From Lutimaribacter_A marinistellae (GTDB taxonomy: Bacteria > Pseudomonadota > Alphaproteobacteria > Rhodobacterales > Rhodobacteraceae), in contig NZ_JBHRXI010000010.1 in the NCBI RefSeq assembly GCF_042648365.1, positions 62,001-126,000 on the forward strand: DNA of 64,000 bases. The letters are read 5' to 3'. The translations under genes and the position numbers were made by a program. Of the stretch, positions 43,170 through 51,215 are shown in pieces. The notes under the pieces are model-generated. The model was given only the letters and a program-made list of their open reading frames with translations, did no database searches and was not told the origin of the DNA. Within the stretch, counting starts at the first letter, position 1. Every line of letters starts with the position of its first letter.

Positions 43170-44084
43170 TCAGTCGACCTTGATCACGGGATTGCGCAGG
43201 GTGCCGATGCCCTCTACCCCACATTCGATTACATCGCCGGGCCACATCCATTCCTGCGGATCGCGCCCCGCGCCGACGCCTGCCGGGGTGCCGGTCGCGA
43301 TGATATCCCCCGGCTCCAACGTCATGCCCGAGGAAAGATCGGCGATCAGGTCGGGGATGCGGAACAGCATGAATTTCGTGTTCGAGCGTTGCTTCTCCTC
43401 GCCGTTCTTGGTCAACCAAAGGTCGAGGTCATGCGGATCCGTAATCTCGTCAGCGGTGACGATTGCCGGACCCATCGGGCAATAGCTGTCCTGCCCTTTC
43501 GAGAAGATCCATTGCCCGGCACGCCGATTGTCGCGGGCCGAGACGTCGTTGACGATGGTGTAGCCGAAGACGTGGTTCATTGCGTCGGCCTTGTCGATCC
43601 GGGTCGCGCGGCGACCGATGATCACGGCCAGTTCGACCTCCCAGTCGAGTTGCCGGGTGATAGCCGCGTTGTGGCGGATCGGCTCGCCCTGGCCGATCAC
43701 GGCGGTGGGCGGCTTGGAAAAGATGATGGGCTGTTGCGGAAGCTCGGCCGACGTGTCGAGGCTGCGCGCGCTTTCGGCGACATGCTCGGTGTAGTTCAGG
43801 CCGATGCCAAAGACGTTCTTGCGCGGGCGCGGGATCGGGGCGAGCAGGCGCACGTTTTCCTGCGGCACGGCAAGGCCCGCCGGGCGCGCCCCGTCGGTCG
43901 CCTCCAACCCGCGCGAGATCGCCGCAAGGGCGTCGGGGCCCATGTCGATCAGGTCGAGCATCGTGGCAGGAAGCCCCTCGCCCATCACGTCGCCAAGCAA
44001 CTCGACATCAACGACCATGCCATCGGCCATGACGCCAAGGCGCGCTTCGCCAGCGATTTCGTGCCGGTAGGTGACCAGTTTCAT
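43170..44084 (-). CDS. FAH-family hydrolase (fumarylpyruvate or maleylpyruvate hydrolase)
   Basis: 304 residues. The family fold is readable from NVFGIGLNYTEHVAES, KPPTAVIGQGEPI and DWEVELAVIIGRRA (metal-binding Glu residues) to NDVSARDNRR and GDIIATGTPAGVG. It cleaves the ring-opened product of gentisate. It is directly downstream of the gentisate dioxygenase gene on the same strand with a 21-base gap, so they form a two-gene operon. Whether maleyl- or fumarylpyruvate is the substrate is open, as no isomerase gene is beside it. Confidence 0.88.
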   Translation of the reverse strand: MKLVTYRHEIAGEARLGVMADGMVVDVELLGDVMGEGLPATMLDLIDMGPDALAAISRGLEATDGARPAGLAVPQENVRLLAPIPRPRKNVFGIGLNYTEHVAESARSLDTSAELPQQPIIFSKPPTAVIGQGEPIRHNAAITRQLDWEVELAVIIGRRATRIDKADAMNHVFGYTIVNDVSARDNRRAGQWIFSKGQDSYCPMGPAIVTADEITDPHDLDLWLTKNGEEKQRSNTKFMLFRIPDLIADLSSGMTLEPGDIIATGTPAGVGAGRDPQEWMWPGDVIECGVEGIGTLRNPVIKVD

Positions 44085-44105
44085 TCCGTATTCTTCCTTT
44101 TGAGA

Positions 44106-45227
44106 TCATGCCTCGACGATCTGGTGACCGTCATTGTCCTCGAGCGCTTGTTCGCGCCAATAGCCGAGCTTTTCCATCGTGGGGAAATCGTTGAAGGAGA
44201 ACAGGCAGCTATCCTCGCGCTGCTGCGTGTTGCAGTGTTCGTGCCATGTCCAGGCGGGCACGCAGAAGATGTCGTTCTTCTTCCAATCGAACCGCTTGCC
44301 ACCGATTACCGAATACCCCTCGCCCTTGGCGACGTGGTAGATCACGTTCCCGGTGTGGCGGTGCGCCTTGGTGTGTTCCGCAGGGCGCAGCATCTGCATG
44401 TGCGCACCCATGGTCAGCATCGGATTGTCGCCTGTCTGCGGGTTCACGTAGCGCATGATGACCCCGTCATATGGCGATCCATCCGTCGCCTTTGCGTAGT
44501 TCCGAAGCGCCTCGTAGGTCGGCTCCCACGCGAACTTCATCAGCGGGGAAAAGGGCCGGTCCCACTTGTCCGTCTCGGGGCGCAGCCCCGCGCCGCCCCA
44601 CGACAGCTGCCGGTCATCGACGGGAAGGTTGGTCGCCTGGTAATCGTCGGGGTGGACCTCGTAGAAATTCGCCTCGAGGCAATTGGTGAGCGGAATATCC
44701 AGCCCGTCTTGCCACATCGAGGTCTCGCCGTCCTCGGACACACCATGTTCGTGCCAGGTACCATTGGGCGTGATGACGAAATCATTCTCGCCCAGTTCCA
44801 TCCGATGGCCATCGACCACGGTGTAGGCGCCCTTGCCTTCCATGATGAACCGCAGGGCCGAGGCCGCGTGTCGGTGAGCGCCCGCGCGTTCGCCCGGGTT
44901 CATCACCTGAATGCCGGAGAAGAGCCACCCGCAGGCGGCGCTGACGTCCTGACGTTTAGGATTGCGGAGGTACACGACGCGACGGCCCGCATCCTCGGGG
45001 CGCACAAGGTCGAGGGCGCGCAGGACCTGCTGGCGTAGATCGGCGCTGCGCCAGATGATCGGATCGGATTTTGCCTTGGGTTCCCACGGTTCGATGTCGT
45101 TTGCGACGGTCCAGAGCGCGCCGGTATCCTGCTTGGCGAGATCGTCGTAATAGGCTTCGAGCTCGGCATTGTCGCGCACGCGGGCGCGGCCCAGCATATC
45201 GTCGCGCGGATCGAGTGTCTTGGTCAT
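44106..45227 (-). CDS. Gentisate 1,2-dioxygenase (bicupin)
   Basis: 373 residues with two cupin domains: first around HRHAASALRFIMEGKGAYT (Fe ligands His-x-His) and second with HTKAHRHTGNVIYHVAKGEG. It cleaves gentisate between C1 and C2 to maleylpyruvate, using Fe(II) and O2. Salicylate 1,2-dioxygenase is a close relative, and the choice between them is not decidable by eye; the downstream FAH hydrolase supports gentisate. The start ATG 45227 has a GAGGAGA-type site upstream. Confidence 0.9.
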   Translation of the reverse strand: MTKTLDPRDDMLGRARVRDNAELEAYYDDLAKQDTGALWTVANDIEPWEPKAKSDPIIWRSADLRQQVLRALDLVRPEDAGRRVVYLRNPKRQDVSAACGWLFSGIQVMNPGERAGAHRHAASALRFIMEGKGAYTVVDGHRMELGENDFVITPNGTWHEHGVSEDGETSMWQDGLDIPLTNCLEANFYEVHPDDYQATNLPVDDRQLSWGGAGLRPETDKWDRPFSPLMKFAWEPTYEALRNYAKATDGSPYDGVIMRYVNPQTGDNPMLTMGAHMQMLRPAEHTKAHRHTGNVIYHVAKGEGYSVIGGKRFDWKKNDIFCVPAWTWHEHCNTQQREDSCLFSFNDFPTMEKLGYWREQALEDNDGHQIVEA

Positions 45228-45474
45228 GAAGCGGTCTCCTCCCCCCTCAGATCACGGATGGATCGTCAACCTTTCAGACGCTTGCGATGCGTTTGCGCAG
45301 TTGAGGTACCTTCCGTCCGGCGCAGCCTACCCGGAGATACCGGGATGTCAAATTGAGCGTGTCAGCGCGCGTCGGCATCTGGGGACGGCAAGATCGAGGG
45401 AAAAGGAACCACCCTCGGGCTGACACGTTGGCGGTGCAAGCAATCAGTCAAACACCCCCGAAAGGAGAGTGACC

Positions 45475-46035
45475 ATGCCCAAGATAACCGAAGCGCGTGT
45501 CCTGTTCATCGCCACGCATGGTTTTGAGCAGTCCGAACTGGAAAAACCACTCGACGATCTCAAGGCACAAGGCGCGGCCGTGACGGTCGCCACGCTTGAC
45601 GGCAACAGCATCCGCGGTTGGGATGAAGATGATTGGGGCAACACCGTCGAGGCCGACGCCCAGATAGAGGCCGTGAGCGAGACCGATTTCGACGCGCTGG
45701 TGATCCCCGGCGGCCAGATAAACCCCGATCTGCTGCGCGTCGAGGACAGCGTTCTGAAACTCGTCCGGGCCTTTCACAACGCTGGCAAACCCATCGCCGC
45801 CGTCTGCCATGCCCCCTGGGTTCTGATCGAAGCAGGAATCCTGAGTGGCCGCGATGCGACGTCGTTCAAGTCCATCGCAACTGATGTGAAGAATGCTGGA
45901 GCGAACTGGAAGGACAAGGAAGTGGTCGTCGACCAGGCGATCATTACCAGCCGGAACCCGGGCGATCTGGATGCCTTTGTCAGCAAGATCGTCGAAGAGA
46001 TTGAAGAAGGCCGGCACAGCCGCCGCGCCGCCTGA
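45475..46035 (+). CDS. DJ-1/PfpI-family protein
   Basis: 186 residues. The nucleophile elbow is in AAVCHAPWVL, with the conserved acid region IPGGQINPDLLR. This branch (YhbO/PfpI) has been described as protease, glyoxalase or protein deglycase; which applies here is undecided. ATG 45475 is preceded by AAAGGAGAG. The gene is followed by a hairpin and a stress-type flavoprotein gene on the same strand, which suggests a stress-response pair. Confidence 0.9.
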   Translation: MPKITEARVLFIATHGFEQSELEKPLDDLKAQGAAVTVATLDGNSIRGWDEDDWGNTVEADAQIEAVSETDFDALVIPGGQINPDLLRVEDSVLKLVRAFHNAGKPIAAVCHAPWVLIEAGILSGRDATSFKSIATDVKNAGANWKDKEVVVDQAIITSRNPGDLDAFVSKIVEEIEEGRHSRRAA

Positions 46036-46114
46036 TCCTATCCGGGCGCTCCTTGTGCGGCCCGTGACGCGGGTGGTCGCCGCGACCCTCCAACCAAGGC
46101 GACACGTCCGCCGT

Positions 46115-46138
46115 GGCGGGGCCAGAAGAGGCCCCGCC
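46115..46138 (+). terminator. Hairpin between the DJ-1 and flavoprotein genes
   Basis: GGCGGGGCC, loop AGAAGA, GGCCCCGCC gives a perfect nine-pair stem, followed by GCG and no T-tract. It lies 79 bases after the upstream stop and may be a weak terminator or an mRNA-stabilising hairpin. Confidence 0.5.
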
Positions 46139-46199
46139 GCGTTCCGCTGGTCCGCACTGCGCCCTTCGATCCACACAAACAAACCACGGAGATAAGAAA

Positions 46200-46709
46200 A
46201 TGAACCCCACCAAGGCCGTTCAAGACGACGCCCACAAAGCGTTCTTTGACATTCTGGAGAAGGAGCGCACCGGTATGCTGGCCGTCACGGATTCCGGACA
46301 GCATTATCAGCCGATGACGCATTTCTGCGACCGGGACACCGGCATTCTCTGGTTCATCACGTCGGTCGATACCGACCTTGTGCGCGCGGTCGGAACCGGC
46401 AGTCAAGCGATGTACACGCTCGTGTCGGGCAGCAAGGATTTCTTTACCTGCATGGAAGGGACGCTGCAGCAAAGCCAGGACCGCGCCAAGCTCGACGAGA
46501 TCTGGTCGTCGGTCGCCTCGGCGTGGTTCGAGGGCGGCAAGGATGACCCCAAGGTCGTATTGTTGCGCTTTTCACTGAAAGAGGCCGCGATCTGGACCGC
46601 GACCGACAGCAGCGTCAAGTTCGGCTTCGAAATCCTGCGCGCCAACATGGACGACGAGCGTCGACCCGACGTGGGCGAGCACGAGATCATCCAGATCAAC
46701 GCTGCTTGA
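46200..46709 (+). CDS. Pyridoxamine 5'-phosphate oxidase-fold general stress protein
   Basis: 169 residues. A single split-barrel domain, as in the general stress protein 26 family: AFFDILEKERTGMLAVT, then MTHFCDRDTGILWFITSVDTD (in pieces) and WFEGGKDDPKVVLLRF. It probably binds FMN or FAD; function in the stress response is unclear. ATG 46200 has GGAGATAAG ahead. An upstream in-frame ATG at 46113 runs through the hairpin and is rejected. It is closed by a strong terminator. Confidence 0.85.
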   Translation: MNPTKAVQDDAHKAFFDILEKERTGMLAVTDSGQHYQPMTHFCDRDTGILWFITSVDTDLVRAVGTGSQAMYTLVSGSKDFFTCMEGTLQQSQDRAKLDEIWSSVASAWFEGGKDDPKVVLLRFSLKEAAIWTATDSSVKFGFEILRANMDDERRPDVGEHEIIQINAA

Positions 46710-46732
46710 TCTTGAGGCACCAACTCTGTCAT

Positions 46733-46764
46733 CGCTCCCGGACGAGGCGTCCGGGAGCGTTTTC
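46733..46764 (+). terminator. Rho-independent terminator
   Basis: CGCTCCCGGAC, loop GAGGC, GTCCGGGAGCG gives a perfect eleven-pair stem followed by TTTTC. It lies 24 bases after the stress protein stop and separates it from the permease gene. Confidence 0.85.
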
Positions 46765-46858
46765 ATATGCCTTCCGCATTTTTTGAAAATCTGCCGTCCG
46801 CTTTTCGGTAACATCCCCGAAATTTCGATCAAGAAACAACCGACAGGGGACACAGCAC

Positions 46859-48277
46859 ATGGCAGACGCATCGATCGGGACGCCCGAACAACTCCGCGAT
46901 CCGAATTACATGCCACCGCTGGCCACTGCGGTCCCTCTGGGAATCCAGCACGTGCTGGCAATGTTCGTGTCCAACGTTACGCCCGCCATCATCATTTCGG
47001 GTGCGGCCGGATTCGGCTTTGGCTCGGACGCCGGGGCGCAAGGTTTTCCCGACATGACCTACCTGATCCAGATGTCGATGCTCTTTGCCGGTATCGCCAC
47101 GCTGTTCCAGACCATCGGGCTGGGTCCGGTGGGCGCGCGGTTGCCCATCGTACAGGGAACGAGCTTTGCCTTCATCCCGGTGATGATCCCTCTGGTCGCA
47201 GGCAAGGGGGTCGAGGCGCTGCCCGCACTGTTCGGCGGTGTTCTGATTGGCGGTCTGTTTCACGCCGCCCTGGGTCTGGTCATAGGAAAGATCCGGTTTG
47301 CTCTTCCGCCATTGGTGACGGGTCTGGTGGTGACGATGATCGGCCTCGCGCTGGTCAAGGTCGGCATCCAGTACGCGGCAGGCGGCGTTCCAGCCATCGA
47401 CACGCCGGAGTACGGCAGCCTTCTGAACTGGTCGGCCGCCTTGGTGGTGATCCTCGTCACGCTGGCGCTGAAGTTCTTTGCGCGCGGGATGCTGTCGGTG
47501 TCTGCTGTCGTGTTCGGCATCCTCGCCGGGTACCTCTATGCACTTGTGGTTGGCATGGTCACGATGGATGGCATTGCGGCCAGCTGGTCGCGTGCAGGGG
47601 CATTTGCCGTGCCGGTTCCGTTCAAGTACGGGATCGAGATCAGCGCCGCCGCGGTAATCGGTTTCTGCCTGATGGCAGTCATCTCGGCCATCGAGACGGT
47701 CGGGGATGTCTCTGGCATCACCAAGGGCGGCGCAGGACGCGAGGCGACAGATCGCGAGATCCGCGGCGCGACCTATGCTGACGGGATCGGCTCGGGCGTG
47801 GCGGGCGTGTTCGGCGGGCTGCCCAACACCTCGTTCAGCCAGAACGTTGGCCTGATCGCCATTACCGGTGTAATGAGCCGCCACGTCGTCACGATCGGGG
47901 CACTCTTCCTGATCCTGTGCGGCTTGGTGCCCAAGGTCGGTGCGGTGATCCGCACCATTCCGATCGAGGTTCTGGGCGGCGGTGTGATCGTGATGTTCGG
48001 CATGGTCGTGGCAGCTGGCATCTCCATGTTGTCGGACGTCACCTGGAACCGGCGCAACATGGTGATCTTTGCCGTCGCGCTTTCCGTTGGCCTTGGCCTG
48101 CAACTGGATCCCAAGGCTGTGCAGTACCTGCCCGACACGGCCCGCATCCTGATGACCAGCGGGCTTTTGCCGGCAGCAGTGATTGCAATCGTTCTGAATC
48201 TGGTCCTGCCGAGCGAACTGGCCGACGAGGCGACCGAGGAAGTTTCGGGCGGTATGGCGGGCAAACGGGACGCGTGA
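46859..48277 (+). CDS. NCS2 nucleobase:cation symporter (uracil/xanthine permease)
   Basis: 472 residues, about 12-14 membrane helices. NCS2 marks: QGTSFAFIPVMIPLV in the third helix region, the central ISAIETVGDVSGIT with its conserved Glu, and the signature PNTSFSQNVGLIAITGV. It imports a purine base (xanthine, urate) or uracil with protons. The length and the AxxxxxNVG form favour the xanthine/uric acid branch, but the branch cannot be settled by eye. Start ATG 46859 follows GGGGACACAGC. It is a single gene after a terminator. No recognisable riboswitch was seen upstream. Confidence 0.9.
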   Translation: MADASIGTPEQLRDPNYMPPLATAVPLGIQHVLAMFVSNVTPAIIISGAAGFGFGSDAGAQGFPDMTYLIQMSMLFAGIATLFQTIGLGPVGARLPIVQGTSFAFIPVMIPLVAGKGVEALPALFGGVLIGGLFHAALGLVIGKIRFALPPLVTGLVVTMIGLALVKVGIQYAAGGVPAIDTPEYGSLLNWSAALVVILVTLALKFFARGMLSVSAVVFGILAGYLYALVVGMVTMDGIAASWSRAGAFAVPVPFKYGIEISAAAVIGFCLMAVISAIETVGDVSGITKGGAGREATDREIRGATYADGIGSGVAGVFGGLPNTSFSQNVGLIAITGVMSRHVVTIGALFLILCGLVPKVGAVIRTIPIEVLGGGVIVMFGMVVAAGISMLSDVTWNRRNMVIFAVALSVGLGLQLDPKAVQYLPDTARILMTSGLLPAAVIAIVLNLVLPSELADEATEEVSGGMAGKRDA

Positions 48278-48458
48278 CTGCGGAATGGCGCGACGTGATC
48301 AGACCGGGTGGGAAAAGGCAGACGCAAACTGGATGTGCGTAAGTACACCGCAGCGTGACTTGCATCCGCTTTGCGCTTGGCCTTTGGTGGCGCGGAACTA
48401 GCTGCCCCCAAGGCGCGCGGCAAATTGGTCGCGTGCAAATCAGGAGAGAAAGCCCCAG

Positions 48459-49334
48459 ATGAGTGATACAGCCTACACCCCGCCAGAGGTCTGGACATGG
48501 GACGCCGAAAGCGGAGGACGCTTCGCAAACATCAATCGGCCTATCGCCGGGGCCACCCATGACAAGGCGCTCCCCGAAGGCAAGCATCCCTTTCAGCTCT
48601 ACTCGCTGGCCACGCCGAACGGCGTGAAAGTGACGGTAATGTTCGAGGAACTGCTGGCAGCCGGCCATTCGGACGCTGAATACGATGCCTGGCTGATCAA
48701 CATCGGCGATGGCGACCAGTTCGGGTCGGGCTTCGTGGACATCAATCCTAACTCCAAGATCCCTGCGCTACTGGACAAATCCGGCGACACGCCCCTGCGG
48801 GTGTTCGAGAGCGGCTCGATCCTGATGCATCTGGCCGAGAAATTCGGGGCCTTCTTGCCCACCTCGGGACCTGCGCGCACCGAGGTCCTGAACTGGCTTT
48901 TCTGGCAGATGGGCAGCGCCCCCTACCTTGGCGGCGGCTTCGGTCATTTCTACGCGTATGCGCCCGAGAAATGGCAATATCCGATTGATCGTTTTTCAAT
49001 GGAGGCAAAGCGGCAGCTGGATGTGCTGAACCGGGAACTGGAAGAAAAACCGTTCATCGCGGGTGACGACTACTCGATTGCAGACATGGCGATCTGGCCT
49101 TGGTACGGCCAGCTGGCGCTCGGGCGACTATATGATGCCGGCACCTTCCTCGACGTCGAGAGCTACGAGAATGTGCAGCGATGGGCCAAGGCGATCGACG
49201 CCCGCCCTGCAGTTTCGCGCGGGCGTATGGTCAACCGTGCTTTCGGCGACCCGGCCATGCAACTGCGCGAACGCCATGATGCAGGCGATTTCGAGACCAG
49301 GACGCAGGACAAGCTCGAACCCTCCGAGCAGTGA
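48459..49334 (+). CDS. yghU: Glutathione S-transferase-like disulfide-bond oxidoreductase (YghU type)
   Basis: 291 residues. It has a long N-terminal leader (EVWTWDAESGGRFANINRP) before the thioredoxin fold, the NPNSKIPALLDKSG motif (cis-Pro), ESGSILMHLAE, and the all-alpha domain with FIAGDDYSIADMAIWPWY. These are typical of E. coli YghU, which reduces organic peroxides and disulfides with glutathione. It is unlikely to be maleylpyruvate isomerase, which is shorter and of the zeta class. ATG 48459 has AGGAGAGAAA upstream. Confidence 0.92.
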   Translation: MSDTAYTPPEVWTWDAESGGRFANINRPIAGATHDKALPEGKHPFQLYSLATPNGVKVTVMFEELLAAGHSDAEYDAWLINIGDGDQFGSGFVDINPNSKIPALLDKSGDTPLRVFESGSILMHLAEKFGAFLPTSGPARTEVLNWLFWQMGSAPYLGGGFGHFYAYAPEKWQYPIDRFSMEAKRQLDVLNRELEEKPFIAGDDYSIADMAIWPWYGQLALGRLYDAGTFLDVESYENVQRWAKAIDARPAVSRGRMVNRAFGDPAMQLRERHDAGDFETRTQDKLEPSEQ

Positions 49335-49337
49335 GCG

Positions 49338-49420
49338 GAGCCCTCCCGCCCCCGCGCATGCATCTGACGATGCACGCTGGCGGTGTTGGGCCGGGCGCCG
49401 GGCCTGCAGCCCGGCGCGGT
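49338..49420 (-). repeat. GGCCCAAC/GGGCGGGAG-type structured element, minus strand
   Basis: Read on the minus strand: hairpin CCGGGC-TGCA-GGCCCGG, then CGGCCCAAC, a CCGC/GCGG stem around the inner hairpin TGCATC-GTCA-GATGCA, then GGGGGCGGGAGGGC. It lies immediately after the YghU gene and faces a plus-strand copy at 49463, making a head-to-head pair between convergent genes. Confidence 0.7.
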
Positions 49421-49462
49421 TGCGTTGAAGTTGCACAAGCAGCTTGATTGAAAGAACGACCG

Positions 49463-49545
49463 CAGCGCGCCCGTCAGGGCGTGCTGCCATGCCCAACCGA
49501 AACCCTGGCCCGGCGCAGCCGGGGAAGATGTTTCGGGCGGGAGCC
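49463..49545 (+). repeat. GGCCCAAC/GGGCGGGAG-type structured element
   Basis: 5' hairpin GCGCGCCC-GTCA-GGGCGTGC, then ATGCCCAACC, a stem CCGAAA/TTTCGG around the inner hairpin CCCGGC-GCA-GCCGGG, and GGGCGGGAGCC. The CCGAAA/TTTCGG stem replaces the GATCGG/CCGATC stem of the 21910 copy at the same place. Confidence 0.8.
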
Positions 49546-49557
49546 TTCCCCTTTGCG

Positions 49558-50349
49558 TCACTTCAGGCGTGGGGGTCTGTTCGGATCCGAACCCGGCGCG
49601 GGTCGCTCGAAAGATGGACTCTGCGGTTGCGGCAGGTCAAACCGCAAGCCGACCTTTGCCAGTCTTGCGGTGATCGGGTCGCTGGTAGAGAAGAAGCCCA
49701 CATCCATGGCGCCCGCTTCGATGCCCGAGAAGGTCAGCGCCTCGGACGCGGCCTTTGCAAGTGGTGCCTGGGCCGGTTCCAGGGCATCAATAAACCCCAA
49801 GAGGTGGCCCTGCCCGCCCGTCTCATATGTAACAGCGACGAGATAGGCGCTCTGGGCTAGGCCCGCAGCCGTGGCGAGCTTGGTATCGAGCGCACTAAGA
49901 AGCGTTTCGGGCAGACCGCTGGGCGGGTGGACCGATGCGATACGGGCTTCGACCTCGGCCGGCGCATGCCCGAGCGTGTCACGAAGCCACGCAACCGCCT
50001 CGGCCGGGATAAGCATGGCAGATGAGGCGACCTCGGGATTGACGGCGAGGCCGATGCCTTGCGGCGCCAGCATCGCCGACAGGACCCGCCCGGACAGCGC
50101 GACATAAGGTGAACTGCGTCCGGTGAACTGCGCCAGGCGTTCTTCGCGGTCGAAGGCGAGCACGAAGCGTCCGTCGGCCAGTTCGAAGGTTTCCGGCGAT
50201 ACATTCTCGCCATCCGGTTCGGCAGAAAGCAGAAGGAACAGTTCGCTGTCGGCGAGCCGTTCGTAAAAGCGCAGCCGCGCCGCGTCGTCCTCGGGGGCGG
50301 CGTCCATCGCCGCGTGGGCGGCGTCGAGCGCCGTGATTTCAACCGTCAT
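49558..50349 (-). CDS. SseB-family protein
   Basis: 263 residues. The SseB N-terminal domain is readable: FYERLADSELFLLLSAEP and FVLAFDREERLAQFTGR, followed by the conserved LSGRVLSAMLAPQGIGLAVNP (in pieces). Family members are of unclear function (the name comes from serine-sensitivity enhancement in E. coli). The C-terminus is Pro-rich (PQPQSPSFERPAPGSDPNRPP). It overlaps the stop of the upstream uracil-DNA glycosylase family gene by eleven bases, so both are co-transcribed. Confidence 0.82.
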   Translation of the reverse strand: MTVEITALDAAHAAMDAAPEDDAARLRFYERLADSELFLLLSAEPDGENVSPETFELADGRFVLAFDREERLAQFTGRSSPYVALSGRVLSAMLAPQGIGLAVNPEVASSAMLIPAEAVAWLRDTLGHAPAEVEARIASVHPPSGLPETLLSALDTKLATAAGLAQSAYLVAVTYETGGQGHLLGFIDALEPAQAPLAKAASEALTFSGIEAGAMDVGFFSTSDPITARLAKVGLRFDLPQPQSPSFERPAPGSDPNRPPRLK

Positions 50350-50953
50350 CAAGAACCTCTTTCACCCTGGCTTGCAGAGCCGGTACCAGATCGGCCTCGA
50401 ACCAGGGATTTCGCTTGAGCCATCCGGTATTGCGCCAGGACGGGTGTGGCAAGGGAAAGCTGCGAGGGGCGAACTGGGGCCAGCGGACGACCGTGTCCGA
50501 GACCCTTTCCCGTGTGCCAAGGTGCCAGCGATGCGCGTGGCCACCGATCAGCAGCTTCAAGTCGACCTCACCCAGAATCGCCATGACCCGGTCATGCCAG
50601 GTCCGCGCGCAGATCTGTGGAGGCGGCAGGTCGGCGCCCTGATCGTTGTAACCCGGGAAACAAAAGGCCATCGGAACAACCGCGATGCGGCTCTGATCAT
50701 AGAACTGGTCGCGTCCGATCCCCATCCAGGCACGCAGCCTGTCACCCGAAGGATCATCGAAGGGCTTGCCCGACGCATGAACCCGCGCGCCGGGCGCCTG
50801 ACCTGCAACGAGGATGCGCGCGCCAGGCTGGAACCATGCAATCGGCCGTGGTTGATGGGCGGTTGCCGTTGCCGCGAAGCGATCCGAGCAAATGCGGCAG
50901 GCACGAATTTCATCGGCAAGATCGGGTTTGCCGGGAGAGGCACAATCATTCAT
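50339..50953 (-). CDS. Uracil-DNA glycosylase superfamily protein
   Basis: 204 residues. Motif VAGQAPGARVHASGKPFDDP (water-activating loop) and DRLRAWMGI, then the late HPSWRNTGW (minor-groove loop). It probably removes uracil or a related damaged base from DNA; only two Cys are seen near the N-terminus (CRICSDRF), so an iron-sulfur cluster as in families 4 and 5 is not supported. The start ATG 50953 fits the family; a longer open frame upstream (to 51160) is rejected. It overlaps the SseB gene. Confidence 0.8.
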   Translation of the reverse strand: MNDCASPGKPDLADEIRACRICSDRFAATATAHQPRPIAWFQPGARILVAGQAPGARVHASGKPFDDPSGDRLRAWMGIGRDQFYDQSRIAVVPMAFCFPGYNDQGADLPPPQICARTWHDRVMAILGEVDLKLLIGGHAHRWHLGTRERVSDTVVRWPQFAPRSFPLPHPSWRNTGWLKRNPWFEADLVPALQARVKEVLDDG

Positions 50954-51215
50954 GGGCGCAAAACTACTCCGACCACTCCCAAGGTCCAGTGCAGGATTAT
51001 TCGCGATACGCAAACAATGGAAAGGTCCAATGGGTCCTGCGCACGCTGGAGGAAACGCAAACGCCCCCTTCCTCCCCACATTGATTATTTGTTTCACATT
51101 CCGACATAATGTGGCCAAAATCGCCCAGTAGGCCGGGTTCAGCAGGATAAGAACAATCAATCGAGCCCCTGTCCGGCAGGATATGGGGACTTCATTTCAG
51201 CAGGCCGCAGCAGCA

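Noticed and set aside
42924..45038. Very long plus-strand open frame (704 codons)
   Set aside because: It is antisense to the FAH hydrolase and gentisate dioxygenase genes, has Arg/His/Gly-rich composition and no recognisable motif. Such frames are common opposite GC-rich genes.
46765..46858. Purine or xanthine riboswitch ahead of the NCS2 permease
   Set aside because: The 94-base leader holds only a small TTTCGG/CCGAAA hairpin; no recognised riboswitch core could be drawn.
48459..49334. Maleylpyruvate isomerase for the gentisate pair
   Set aside because: Length, leader and motifs are those of YghU, not of zeta-class isomerases.
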